A stretch of 64,000 nucleotides of DNA from Acanthochromis polyacanthus (taxonomy: Eukaryota; Chordata; Actinopteri; Pomacentridae). The stretch spans positions 10,594,995-10,658,994 of the forward strand of contig NC_067132.1 in the NCBI RefSeq assembly GCF_021347895.1. The letters are read 5' to 3'. The notes beneath the pieces were generated by a model. It did not search any database. It was not told the origin of the DNA and worked only from the letters and a program-made list of their open reading frames with translations. The translations under genes were made by a program, and so were the position numbers. Within the stretch, counting starts at the first letter, position 1; each line of letters opens with the position of its first letter. This document shows, piece by piece, positions 1 to 12,851 of this stretch.

Positions 1-3000
1 CTGGTGTTTCTAGCTGTTTGGAACAGTCCTTTTGCTTTTTCAATCCACCAATGAGGTTATTCCTGCCTCAGCTGGGTTTGTGTTGTTGTGACTCACACTG
101 AGTATTTCTGTATGTGTGTGAACCTTGTATGACCTTTTTATTTTGAACATTGAAGCGGTTTCTCTAAATAGGAGGAGCTACTGTATAGATATTGAAGGAA
201 ACTAGCGGACCTTTGCTAGGATACCCTCAGCAGTGTCACACGGAACAATTTTTCTTGGCAAAATTATGGAATTACATTGAGCTCAGGACAGTTCTTCAGG
301 ATTGGGTAAGGGATGAATAATTTATGGCCTGATGATTAATCCGGTGGCAAAATGCCCTGCTGAAATATAGAGCCTCTGAAGGTAACTTTAGCCCTCAAGA
401 AAGACAGATGTGGGGTTTATCTTGTGATTTTTAAGGCAAACTTCATCTCAGGCATGACATAAATCTTCCTGGCAGTGGAAAAGTACAATAAGTTCATCAT
501 GAATACGTCTTCATCATGCACAATTATAGCTCAATGGTCCGTGCAGCACAGCAACAACATGTAAACTAAGTGCAAATCACTTCTGAAGTTGGGATTGGTA
601 TGACGTATAATCCTGTTGTTGATACAGACTTTCAAGCTACTTTGAGGATGAGCTTACAGGGTTTGCTGTGAGTTAAAGACTCTCATACTGTCAGTTATAC
701 GTATAGCTTACTGAGAAACTTCCAAAACATTTTGAAGAGTTGCGGGATTACAGCATTAAACGGTCTGAACTGCCTGTGTGTGTTCCTGGATGTGTGTGTG
801 GCAACAGGAATTAGAAAGAGCAAGACAGGCAGAGAGTGCAAGCTGCTTTACTTTCCCTGATAAATATAGATGGCTCTAAGGGCACCAGTATATTGCTTTA
901 CACAGTGAAAAACACAACCTGAATCAATTTCACAATTAGCCAGTTCAGTGTTTTAATTAAAAAACAACAGTCGCCTTTGAAGAAATCAATTCCAAGCAAA
1001 GAGGCAACCAAGAATTCCCCCGCCAGTTTACCATCCCTCAGCGCTGTCAATTCAAAGACTCGCACCGAGATGCTTTTGGGCCTTTCTTTTGTATGCATAT
1101 ATTACAGCAGTAAACCGTAAATTCTGAATCAATCTGAGCTGTGTTTGTAGGGACTGTTTGGATGAGATCTCCTATGAGATTTTAAAGAAAAGCCAGTGTT
1201 GGATTTTCATGTGGCAAATATTGAAAAAAGCAAAACAGAATGTTGAGTAATCCTGCTTCCTCTGCAGCATTTTCTTTAATAGATATGTTTATATGCAGCT
1301 GTTTTGATTTAGTGAAAAGCATTTGTTCAAAATGTTGACCAATATATAATGTACCTGCATTTTTTTTTCAGAATGTATGGTTAATACTATCTTGTAAAGT
1401 AAATAACTACACATAGTTTTTCTAGGGCTACACAGTGGCTTGTGGGTAGCGCTGTCATCAACATGTTTTGGTGTGGCCTTTTGGATTTTATATTTCTACT
1501 TTAGTATTGTACACATAGATTACATTCACACCTTAATCATCACCAGCCTCAGATATATCTTCATTTGCAGAGACTGTTGGCGTCAAAACCCTCAAATAAA
1601 ATCCTCCTGTGCCCAATACCTGACACCCAAGTGTTGCACCCTCATGTCACTGTTACGGTAAGGTCATGCAGACATTTTCCTGTGTTGCTATCTGTATTTA
1701 TTCATAGTACCAGTATGACAACAACAGCACAGTCATGAGGTCAAACTGAACTAGCAGTCACTTCCTACATTTTGCAGTCCTTGCGACAATACTGGAGAAA
1801 TCAAGTTTCACACAACTTATAAACAGAACTAAAAGGACAATGAACACAGACAATCATGCGGGTTTTTAACAGGCCGAAAACGCACACAAATGAATTGAGA
1901 TACATTTATTTTTAATAAGCAACCAGTAGCAGATTTTTAGGGCACGTAACACTGATGTCTTTATTCCATCCTAAGGAATTCAGGCCAGTTAAGGTCTGGT
2001 TAGCCTCTTTACATGATTCTCTACATTCAGTTGTGGAACTAACAGAAGCTAGCCTTTTTTTTTAGTAGCATACATTTTTTTGGGATTTTTTGGGGTTTTT
2101 ACTCAACACCTGCTTGCTGGTCCACAAAACATGTCAGGAGATCAGGGTGGCAACTGTCTGTTGTATCAGCAACAGATGCATTATCAGGAGCAGTAGTAAG
2201 ACTGTTAAGAGAAACGGTCCATTAAAGACGATCAATAATTAACGATATCAACTAAAAGGACACATTTTAGTGTAATAATTTTTTTTTTTACCTATCACTC
2301 AGCCTTATAACATGCAGCTCCATTTGTGGGAGGTGCAAATCAGGATGCAGTGTAGGGTATTTGGCTATGCTGCAATTATCAAGTTGGTAGTTGAGTCATC
2401 GCAAACGTATCAACCAAGCATAGAGACTTACAGTAAGTAGGTGATCATACAAGTCCTAAACAAGCCAAAAACACAGAAAAGAAACACAGAAATACATTTA
2501 TTTTTACTAAGCATCTAATAGCAAATTATTTGAGCTGATGTGTTTGTTTCCATCTGATTAATGCAATTGTATTAGACTCATATTTATTCAGTTTTAGTTC
2601 TTCTTCACTCTTCTTTAGTAGCTAAATGCTTCTCTAACAAGTGTTAGCTGGTTGATCTTTTTGCTGCTGGTGAGGTAGAGTACAGAGGGGTTTTAGAATG
2701 TTTTTATTAAACAAAATCGACCAGCTGTTCCAAAAACTATGTTATGTGTGGAAAATGTGGAAAATAGTGAACCAAAATATTAAGGTAATCGGCCTGAAAA
2801 TCAAAGTACACAGCTAAAAGTCAGAATATAGCTCCACAAACTGGGTAGAACTAGAGAAGAAGGTCATATTTCTCAGTGGTTTCAGCGCTACAGGTTGCTA
2901 ACTCTCACATACACATAGCCATTTCATCATTTGTCAGTGTAAAAATGTTGTGTGTCCCAGCTTTAAGTTTGGGAAGGTAAAAACTGGAAAAAACACCTAA

Positions 3001-3815
3001 AACAAACATGCCTCTGGTGCTGAAGTCAAACATTTGAAATTTCATCTTCATCTCCTAGCAGAATAGTGTTAATGCATTAGACAGCACGATGCAAATTCTG
3101 CATGTTCCATCTTCAGTGTAGATTACATCTAGAGCCTGGTATTTGTAGTGTATTTACTCTGACATGGCTTTGGTTCTCACAGTTATTGATCTGCCAGCTT
3201 TAATGTCCATCGACGCTGCTTTTATTCCTTCCACTTGAGAAACTACATCCACTCCCTCCGTCGCTGTACGGCAGCGCATTTGTCAGCCCCGCTTTTTTTT
3301 TCTCACAGAAAAACAAACTCCACCCATGTTCACATGTCTGGCATGTCAAACAACAGCCAAGCTGAATTCTCACCCTACTTTCCTCCTGCGCTCGTGAGCC
3401 CGTCCGTCCGTTTTGACGGTGATCTAGCCTCTGCTGCTGCTCACCTCGTTGTGTGGTTTAGCGAGGGGAAAAGCTTGAAACTTCAAACACTGCCGGTCTC
3501 TGACGCAGTGATAAACCCTGCCTGATGAAAGACTAGAGCTTCAGAGAAGGAGGAGGTGATGAGCTTAACTTGGGGGATTTAGCAGCCCTGTCTCTCGCTT
3601 CTTGCGTTTTGTTGAACACTGCGCAGACTTCATGCCTGATTGTCATTCAGAGTTCAGGGAGAATGATGACATTTGTCTTTGATCTGTGGAAAATGTTAAC
3701 ATGGAGATGAAAAAAGGGGAAAGGCTGAAACAAATTTCTCCAAATCTCATTAGATTAACAAATTCTGAATCTTTTTTTGAATGAAAGTGATCCAAATCAA
3801 ATGTGCATTATGGTG
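1..3815. other. Upstream intergenic stretch, no gene seen
   Basis: No supportable coding exon or RNA gene. The open frames here are short, lack recognisable domains and sit in AT-rich DNA. Two loosely similar segments about 590 bases apart (around 1866-1945 and 2456-2535) suggest an old dispersed or duplicated repeat. Around 890-1130 the sequence is less simple than its surroundings and could be conserved non-coding DNA, but this cannot be tested from one sequence. The stretch lies 15-19 kb upstream of the adarb2 start. Confidence 0.6.
1425..1457 (+). repeat. Possible fragment of tRNA-headed SINE head
   Basis: The 33 bases start GGGCTACACAGTGG and contain GGGTAGCGCTGTC. This resembles the head of the SINE family found intact at 28646, 41318 and 60934, whose third copy starts GGGCTGCACAGTG. 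No B box or SINE body follows, so this would be a very short, decayed fragment. Chance similarity is possible. Confidence 0.25.
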
Positions 3816-3988
3816 CACTGCAAAAACTCACAATCTTACTAAGTCTCTTTGTCTTGTTTTTAGTCAAAATGTCTCGTCCTGCTCGACTTAAGATACATTC
3901 ACTTAGCAAGAGACATTTCAGCAAGATGGAGAGACTTGTTTTAAAACACTGCATCTTAATTGTCTTGTTAAGTCAAACAATCTTAAAA

Positions 3989-4545
3989 TTATCCTCGTGT
4001 CGTCCTCCAAGTCAAATTGACCCGTTTTAAAGTTTAAAAATATGAAAAAAAAAAAAAGTATTTTCACAGTGAAACTTTTCATTGTCAGATTTTGTTTGGG
4101 AAATTTTTGAAAACTTTTTTGTGGAAAAAAAATGTTTCTTTAAGAACATTCAGAAAAAAAATCAACCAAAATCAACCAAAAAACACATTTTGCTGGATTT
4201 TGGTTGATTTTTTTTCCTGAATGTTCCTAAATAAAATATTAGAAGTTTTACTAACAAATATGGAATTACTTTTGATATTTTTAGGATTTTTTTGAAGATT
4301 TTTATTCATTTTTTGAAAATATTTACAATTGTTTTATATTTTTACATTTTTATTTCTTACCTAATTTATGGATTTTTAAAAAAAACAAAATCTCTAAGGG
4401 AAACTTTTAAGGAATTTTCTTTCTGCAGATTTTACAATTTTTTTTTATAAATTTGGGGAATTTTTTGCTGAATTGTTGGATTTTTTTTTTCAGATAAGGG
4501 AACAATATTTTTTGGTGACGTAAATGAGGACAACAGGAGGGTTAA
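3989..4545. mobile_element. AT-rich TTAA-type MITE nested in the outer MITE
   Basis: The right end is GGACAACAGGAGGGTTAA. The left end begins TTATCCTCGTGTCGTCC and is followed by the 'caagtcaaattgaccc' motif. These are the two arms of a common teleost MITE whose ends read TTAACCCTC, with a TTAA target as in piggyBac-like elements; here the left TTAA has decayed to TTAT. The interior is extremely T/A-rich and includes a strong hairpin at 4144-4226. It is non-coding and sits inside the CACTG-ended element, so it inserted later. Confidence 0.6.
4144..4226. repeat. Perfect-looking inverted repeat within MITE
   Basis: The left arm 4144-4173 starts GAACATTCAG and ends CAACCAAAATC. The right arm 4196-4226 is its reverse complement except for one inserted base. 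The loop is about 22 bases. Such palindromes are typical inside teleost MITEs, and the element explains it. Confidence 0.75.
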
Positions 4546-4769
4546 GACACCTAAGCTTGACAATCCTGGTAAAATAAAGCCTAAAATAAGTTTTTTCCAG
4601 CTAATTTTAAGATCTCAATATTCTAAATATCATTTCTTATTTCAAGAAATCTCACCAAGCCATTTTTCACTTGTTCTGTTGACAGAATTTTCACTTATTT
4701 CAAGGTGAAAGTTCCCTGAAATAAGTTATTTTTTTCTTTCTTGTTTTGAGAGGGGCATTTTTCTCAGTG

Positions 4770-7202
4770 TGTAGAGTGTGAGAGAGGTGACAGTCCTCTG
4801 TCCCTGTCCCAGCTCCACGGAAAAATGTTTACTACCACCATCTACTGTTCACTCGGAGGAGCTGACTTTCAGACACACTTTCCTTTAATATGGCTCCATC
4901 AGAAATCTGAATGGCAAAAATACCTGAATTTTAAGCAAAGGATGTGTTGCTTTGTTATTCTTTGAAATAGGAAGACAAAAGATTGATTTCAAACAGCAGA
5001 GTTGTGAAAAGTAATTCACTTAAGGTGGATTCTTCAGCATTTTCTGCTTCTGTTCAAAGCATTTACAGACACAATTGCCTCCAAGGTTACACACCATCTC
5101 TGGGTTTTTGCTTACACTGATAAACAGAATTCCTTTCATTCAAAGAGCACAGGTTACTTTACTACAGTTCTTTTCAAAGAGTCCTGGCTTTTTGTTGTAT
5201 ACCAGCAGTTATGAAGCCGTCCACAGACACTGAATGGCATTTTGTTGGGAGCACTCAAGGTTTTCTGGAACATCCATTCAAAGCAGCTGAAGGTCTCCGT
5301 CATTTCAAGACAACGCTGTACCGCTCAACGGCAGCGCATTAGCCCTCACAAGCAAACACCGTTAAAACTTTAGGCGACAGCAGACGCGCTTTAAAACATA
5401 CTTGCTTTGCTGCAATAGTTCTGGTGTTAATTCAAAGCAGCATTCTGAATAAATGAGTTTTTGCAGCTTCATTGGCTGCTTGCTGTGTTTTCCATTGTGT
5501 GCCTTTACTGTATGTTAAATTTAGAAAGCTGCTGGCTTGCAGAAAAGAAAGCAAACGCTGTTCTTTAAGTGCAGATGGAACGAGTACCATCGCCTCTGGA
5601 GCAGAACTTGTGAGAAATGTGTTAACCTTAAGGAACATTTGCAATAGTAACTCACACAAACACTTGTTTGTTTGTGTAGTATTGTGTATTTGTAATGCAT
5701 TTTTACATTTTGATGTGCAAAATGTACTTTCAAACCTTTAAAATAACTAGGACAGCTGCTAATTTCAGGATTTAAAATAGAAATTCTAATTTAAAATTGT
5801 CTTTTGGAGTGAATGAATTGCCCCCATTGACTTAAATCGGTGACTGACAGAAAGAGGAGGTAAACGCTCAGCGCCGCTCACTAAATTCATTTCAGTGACT
5901 CACTGCTGTTCAGAGCATCTCTTTGTCGTGGCCCCTCATCCCCCGGGAGCTCTTTAACTCTGGCCTCATCAGAGTCCCACAGAGACCTCTGTGTCAGTCA
6001 CCCAGACACCGACCTCTGATTGGATCAAAGATTGATTACACCCCATTCATGCGGCGGCATCATTGGAGGACAGGAACGCATGCACCGCTGGTCAATGGGG
6101 CCTTGTAATCAGTGCCATTGCAGGAGTAACATGACGCCGCGGTGGTAAGGAGAAAAAAAAATCACTCAGCTGATTCCAGACTGTCGTAATTTCAGTCCAA
6201 ATCAAAATCTGCCACATTCTCGGCACATACAAAGTTAATTGCCATGCGAGGATTGGGTTTGAAAAAGCTTTTTGTGACTTCCAGTCATCCTTTGATTCAT
6301 CTCTGATAAATGCAGTGAAAAGCATCCGGCAGCCCTAATCCTGCTTAATCTAGAGACGCATAATATTTCCTGTGCAAACCACGAGCCTGATGCTCATTTG
6401 GTCAAATAAACTCCGTAATATCATTTTAGTATTTAGCCTGATTTCCATGAAAGGAGAAATTCAAAAGTGACAATGTGTTTAATGTCGCCCGTGACGACGC
6501 TATGTCAATTTGATAACTTTTATAATATGAAAAAGATTCAGCAGAAGGATATTTTAATGATAAAATCCCCGCAGCCATCTGTTGGTGTAATGAAATGGCT
6601 GGCGCTGGCAGAAGATCTGGATGACCTCTCACTATCCACGGGCAGCATATGCTGCGCTGCCGAGTCGAAGGCACAACCTTTCCAGTGCCGACGACCATCA
6701 GCAACCTCATAATCATCAAAACCTCATCTGTTACATTCATAAATCCCACGCCGGTCTGGATTCTTGAGGATTTGCAAAACAGAGCGCACCATATGCTGCC
6801 ATCCTGCACACGCACGGTCTTGTGAACAAAGACAGGGAAATTAATTAAAACAGCGGCTTGCTGGTTTGATTTTTAAGACCTGCAAATATCACAGGAAAAC
6901 AACAAATGCACCCGCTCTGATCTCCGTTTTTATTCCGCGAGGTATTAGAGTTGGAGATGGAGCACCAATCCACAAGTGCTAAGACTCGCCCGTACCCGAG
7001 CTAGCGATTCTCCCTGCATTGTGAGATTAACGAACTGAACTCCTTGGCGAGCAACATGAGCAAAGCATCATTGTTGCTTTCCGTGCCTCCTGCCACTCAC
7101 ACAGCTGTGACTCTGTAATACTTCAAACGCCTGCGAGACTTAAAGTAATTCTGGATGCTGGCTTTAAAGTGCTAATGGGCTGGATATTAGTGATGTAGCA
7201 GA

Positions 7203-7256
<54 letters not shown>

Positions 7257-8793
7257 TTTTAAGGGAGGGCCTGTTTGACTTTATGTGGCGGTATCCTTGC
7301 TGTGTGTGAGGAGAGTACAGGCTGGCTGAGATGCTGTTGCACCAAGCAGAGGCAGTTTCAAGGATTACTGTCGGGGCGGAAAAGAGGCAATTAATCTCTG
7401 TCTTCAAAATGGAATACAGCTGAGCTTCAAGGCCTTTAGGATCTTTTGGAAAATGATAAGCCTCTGTTTACTAATTTTCCCATGTGGTTGTATTGACGCT
7501 TTGTGCAAATATGTGGCAGATATCCAAACATGCACGTGTAAGTGTGCAGTTGTGGGTTAGTTTAAAGCAGGTTTAGTGATTCTTTTTTTCTTTAATCAGA
7601 CATGCGTGAGAGCACCAGTGTTTGTTTGATTTTTGTTTTGCTCATTTTCAATTACAGCCAGTTCCCGAGCTGCTCGAGCATCCGGGGTGCTATCAGTTTG
7701 AACAGGATGTTTGATCAGAACTAAGCTCTGCTGACATTTGATTTTTTTTCTCTCTTTTTTTTTTTTATACACTCGTCCTTGTCCCCTTGTCTGTTGTCAG
7801 GTCAAACCCAGAACAGCTCATAATGTCTGCATGAGGTGTACAACAAATGCTGTGCCAGGAAAACTGTTCACAACAGAGCTTCAGAACATTTCAGAGACCG
7901 AGGTTTGCACTTGGAGTTTGCTGTCAGGGAGGTCAGGGGAGTTTGCACTACTGTACCTGCCCCGACACCAATGAGAAAAACAAAACCCAAACGTAGCTGT
8001 ACATCATTTCCCCTCTGGCTGCAGAATTCAGCCTGATCAGACCTGGCACAACAAGCATCTTTACCTTCAGGAGCTCCACAATGGCTTTCTCCATCTGTCT
8101 GTGCAGATATAACTCTCTGTGTGCCTGAAAGCACAAACTACAAGAGAAACAAACACAGAAATATGTAGCCTGAGCTCAAGTTGAACTCGACTCTCGTATA
8201 GTCAAGAATAAAATCAAAAGCACTATTTAATGTGCCATTTGTATCAAACTGAAATATGAATGATCATCACTTTCTATGTAAGGAAACTATATTAGTGCAA
8301 CTATCGTGCATATTTGGTCATTTTTCTAAAAAGGATAAGATTTAAAAACATCTTTGGAGACCGGCCTGAGCTTAAATCCAGTAACATTAATAATACATTT
8401 TCCAAGAGCTAATTCTGTGTCACTGTTTGTGCTAATTTGAGTAATTGTTTTATTTGAAATTTATATCAAACAAGCCAGCTTTAAAAACTTCCTTTACATT
8501 TCTGAAGTATGAGATTTCCAAGATATACTTTTTTGCAATTATCCTCCTTTTTGTAACTTAAGCTTCTGTATTGCAAATGAAATCTGAGACAATACAGAAA
8601 ATGATGGTGCTCTGACATGTCACTGTAAATTATAAAGTGTCTGAGTGTGTTGCATTTGACTGATTTAGAGCAATTTAAGCACATTTTTTTCTCAATGCTG
8701 ACTATTATTAATCAAGGAGACCGATAACTTACATTTGCGGTAAAAATGTAACACAAACTGCAACACAAAATGTTGGTAAAATGCTGTTTTACA
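4770..8793. other. Intergenic stretch, no gene seen
   Basis: No coding exon is recognised. Around 5900-6800 the DNA is of mixed, non-repetitive composition with homeodomain-like TAATC/TAAT words and looks like possible conserved non-coding sequence 12-13 kb upstream of adarb2. The open frames there on both strands lack recognisable domains. A (TG)n tract sits at 7204-7255. The rest is AT-rich without recognisable elements. Confidence 0.55.
7204..7255. repeat. (TG)26 microsatellite
   Basis: An uninterrupted dinucleotide TG run of about 52 bases is seen directly. The reverse strand gives a spurious poly-Thr/His open frame across it. Confidence 0.97.
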
Positions 8794-8983
8794 TACAGTA
8801 CCAGTGAAAAGTTTGGACACACCTTCTCATTCAGTGCTTTTTATTTATTTGTATGATTTTCTACACTGTAGACTAATACTGAAGATTAACACAGTTTTGT
8901 TTCCAACATAATTCCATATGTATTCTTTTATAATCTACAATGTAGAAACTAATTAAATAAAGAGCATTGAAGGTGACTGGTTT
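8794..8983. mobile_element. Tc1/mariner-like MITE, right end deleted
   Basis: The left terminus TACAGTACCAGTGAAAAGTT followed by 'ggacacaccttctcattca' matches the common teleost Tc1-type terminal repeat, as recalled from the family. Further in come 'tctacactgtagactaata' and the partly complementary 'tctacaatgtagaaact', the usual subterminal pair. At the right the expected mirror of the terminus is reduced to 'cattgaaggtgactggt', so about 20 bases of the right inverted repeat are missing. No transposase is encoded and the element should be immobile. Confidence 0.65.
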
Positions 8984-11900
8984 TTTTTATTATATAAAAT
9001 AACTTTTCCACATTTATCCTTCAATGTTGATAGGCTGTTGCTCAGAGTGGTTATTACAGATCAGCAGAGCCAAAAGAAGTCCATTTTTAAATTAATTTAT
9101 TTTACTTGGATTAAAGCAAAGCAACAACAAAAAATACACATAATTTATAAGAAGCTGAATATCTAGCTCTTTCTACCAAAAATGACATCTCTATACCACT
9201 GTACTGAACTGTTTTCTCACTTACATTGTTCATGAACTATTACACTACAGTATTTCTACAATTTTTTTAATTTTTTTTTTTTTAAATTTTCAGCCAACCA
9301 GTCACATGTTGAGCATGGACGGATACTGGCGATCAGAAAAATGCTGAAAACTGGATCTGATCATTTGCCGACTGGCTCAGGGAGAGTTAAACTATTGTTT
9401 ACTTTTAAAACATAGCCAGTAAACTAGACTCAGTAATATAAAAATATAAGTTGCTTCTGTGACGTTAACAGTTGCATCGACTTCCATTTGGATTTCCTGG
9501 TCTTTTTTCTCTAATATACAAATTCATTGAGCTTCATAGCCGATGCTGACAGTGTCGGCCTCCAGCTGGCTAATTGCCTGGGTATTACTTGGGACTGAAG
9601 TGATATTTTTTATTTTTATTGCCCACCCACACAGAAGTTGAATCAAAATACTGCAGAGACATTGTATGTCAGAAGCTACAATTGATAGTTCCTGTGAGGT
9701 GACATGTGCCCGCTCACACACTGAGCAATGAATGGCTGTACAAACTGCATTTAGTTCTATTTTCCCATTAAGCATTTTTTTTTTTTTATATTAGCTTTAC
9801 TGACAGAAGTTTGAAACCAAATGTGCTTTCTTTATGTGTATATTTACACTGAAGTCTGCTTGGTGAACACAAATCTCTGTTTCGACTGTTTGGTTTCTTC
9901 TAGAATCACTGTGTTCTTAACTGCAGTGGGAGATAACCAAAATCAGCTCAAGCCATGAAAAAATAGTGTTTTCGTTTAGATCTGTGTTTTTGTTCTGGGA
10001 CTACATTAGAGTAGATTTAATTTTACTTATCTTACACTGCCTGCTATGAATCCCTTCAGCTGAGCCTTTGCCTGGAGAGAGGCAGTATTTTCCTGGGCTT
10101 TTTAATAACCTCATCACTAAAAGCCCGCTTTCTCCTGATTGGCCAGCTTTGTGGAAGCTTCTGTTTGTGAGCAGTGCCTTGTTCTCTCGCTGGTATAGAG
10201 GTTCCAGAAACAAAGTATAAGCTATTAAGTAACATATTCTCTTGTTTTTGATTAGAAATGGCAGAAAACAGGAGTGGAGAGGAAGAACATCTGCAGAGAT
10301 TACAGGACATTTCAGTTTCATAAACATCACACTCGTTACGTGCTTACTGTGTGACATAATGATGGATTTAGTCATTCAATCATAAGTCACTGCTGTCCCC
10401 ATATGACTGTATACTACAGTATATTCCAGTTGTGTGTATGTTGGAGTACATTAAAGGGCTATAAATACAAGTTAAGTATGTGAAGTAAAAAACATCTGTG
10501 CCACATTGGTTGGTTGTGAAGTTTCTGAAACCATTGGGAAACTTGTATTCAAAACCTGTTGAAGTCTCAGCTTTTGATTCAGGAATTACCTTTGTCGAAT
10601 TATTTAAATTTTTTTAGCCATATTTAATACGATGTCAAGAGGAGTCGGGGGGGGGGGGGGGTAAATCACATCAGTGAAAACATTAGCTAGATGCAAACTT
10701 GCTTTTCTTCCTAATAATAAAAAAAAAAATGGCGAGCTAATGTGAAAAGGCATCGTTTCCATTAATATTTCTGTGTTGAACGTTGCTTTCAAATGCAGTG
10801 GTGAAGAGTACATAATGAAAGGCTTAATAAGTTATGCAGGCCTTGTGTCTGACATCCAAGTCAATAATAGATGTTCTAAATTACAAAACAAGTGAAGTGA
10901 AACCTCTATAGATCGAATGAAGGATTTATCCATTTTTATGACAATATTATGAGACTGTGCCCCTTCAAAAAATGCATGACACCCCTGCATAAAAAAAAGT
11001 CAAAGCTAACACTAAATACACGTGTACTGATTTCTGAGTAAAAAAAAAATTAATTTCAGTTGAACAAGGTGTCTGAATCCAGCACTGTGAGGAACTCTCC
11101 GTTGCAAAACAGAGATCAAATTTACTTTTATTCTATTCATTTTCTCCTTCCCTCTCTCCTTTCCTGTCTTTCACTGATAAGCCCACCTCACCACAGAACA
11201 CAATGGCTCCATTGTACTAAACCACAGAGCTGATAATGTTACGTGACATTAAGGGCAATGATGTTAGTTCCTATTCAGAGAGACATTTTGATTGGAATGT
11301 AGACTCACAAAGAGCGCCATAATATTCAATGCTTTCAGAAATTAAGGAATCCAATATTAAACACAATCACCATTGACTCTCACAGTATTTTATTAGCCTG
11401 TATGTCAGGAGATGTTTGGTTTCCAGATAGGAGAAAGTGATGAGTAACTAATAAAGCAATAACATTAGAGAGATAGACTTTAATGATGATCTTTTTGCTG
11501 TAGCACATATCAAATCAATATGTGGAGCCTTGTGCTAACCATATGTTAATTTGAAACCTACCCAGGCAATCTATTCACAGCAGCAGAAACACTGAGAATT
11601 CCCAATGTCATTCAGCTCCTCTGAAGTAAAAACTCAATTGTTTTTCCTCTCTTTATATGTGTAATAATATTCATATTTCCCTGAACGCTGACCTGCGGAA
11701 AAAGGGGCTATTTCAGAGCTGTCAGTGCAACGTCTTTATCTTCACTCTCCAAATGTTGGGGTCAGCCAAGACTTGACGCTCAGCAGACAATTCTCCCAAA
11801 GACCTAGTGTGATTAATGGGTGTCACTTAAGAAGGGTGGGGTGAGGTTGGAAAAGAAAAAAAGTCATTCGAAGGAGATCGTTGCGGAAGAAAAGGTACGT

Positions 11901-12851
11901 TGACGGCAGTTCATCAGCAAGAATTTAGCCCCCCTGGCTGCTGTAAAATGAAATGTTCAATGTCACTTTCAAAGTTTAAGTACAGCCGGTGAATGCAACC
12001 TTGATATGAGGTGTGGGGCCGACAGTTTGCAGCTAGCAATTAGTGTCCTTTGTGTTGGTAATTGTTTGCAAGGTACAACACATTAAAGCATAGTTGGCTC
12101 AAATTCCCGACATAACTCACCTCACTCATATGCATTCTTCAGTGCAATTCCACCTTTGCAATATTACCTCTGTAAGCCATTTACTTTCCAGCGATAGTAG
12201 GGCCATGTGTGTATTTTAAAAAATCGATAGTCAGTTTCTGTAAAAGTTGTCCTTGCTTGTCCTTCTATTTAATTCTGGTGGCCAGCTTTCCATTCGCATA
12301 ATCTGGAAATAAAAGTGTAAAGTTTGGATGCAGGGAAGAAGAAATCCAAAAGCCTGCTTTGAATGAACATGGAGAAAGGCAGCTACTTTGCAGTCAGCTA
12401 CAATTTCCTTGCTTGAGCCAGAACACTTTGCCTCTCTGCTCAGAGATCAGTACATAACCAAAGTTTTCGCTGGGCCAGCTGACCAATCAGAGCAGACTGG
12501 GGCATTTGAATGTAGGCCTGAAATAAACATTAGTTCAAATGGAGTGTTTCAGACAGGGCCTGGGAAGACATGCTGCCGTTTAATATGAGAAAAATAATGT
12601 GTTTTTGAATATGAAAGCACGTTGATACCTTAGAGTAGACCCGGAAAATAGAAACATTAAACTGTAAATGAGGATAATATGGGTCCTTTAATAGTTGAAG
12701 GTTGTGTTGCACAATGTGACATCACCTTGCTCACTTGGAGGTGCAGTGTCTGGGGTATGTCCCAGACTTTCTACAGGTCTCACTGAAAAAGGGAACAACT
12801 TATTTTTCAAGAAACACTATAAAATGGCAGTACATTCACACTTCATTGTAC
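8984..12851. other. Intergenic stretch, no gene seen
   Basis: No exon or RNA gene is recognised. It contains a 15-base poly-G run at 10647-10661. The segment 11190-11800 is low in simple repeats and resembles conserved non-coding DNA, which is unproven. The small open frames are scattered with no domain signatures. Confidence 0.6.

Larger units (their letters stand above)
3816..4769. mobile_element. MITE with CACTG termini, interrupted
   Basis: The left end is CACTGCAAAAACTCACAATC. The right end, read on the other strand, is CACTGAGAAAAATGCC, so the termini are imperfect inverted repeats. Subterminal sequence on both sides is rich in short AGTC/AAGT-type words and 'cttatttcaag' motifs, as in a widespread teleost non-autonomous element with CACTGCAAAAA ends (family recalled, not searched). 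It has no coding capacity. The centre is occupied by a second MITE at 3989-4545, so the outer copy itself would be only about 400 bases. I could not find a clean target-site duplication. Confidence 0.6.

Noticed and set aside
3235..3525. 96-codon plus-strand frame
   Set aside because: No recognisable domain, no splice context and no upstream promoter features; length within chance.
7123..7407. 94-codon minus-strand frame with a His/Thr run
   Set aside because: Crosses the (TG)n tract; flanking residues show no domain.
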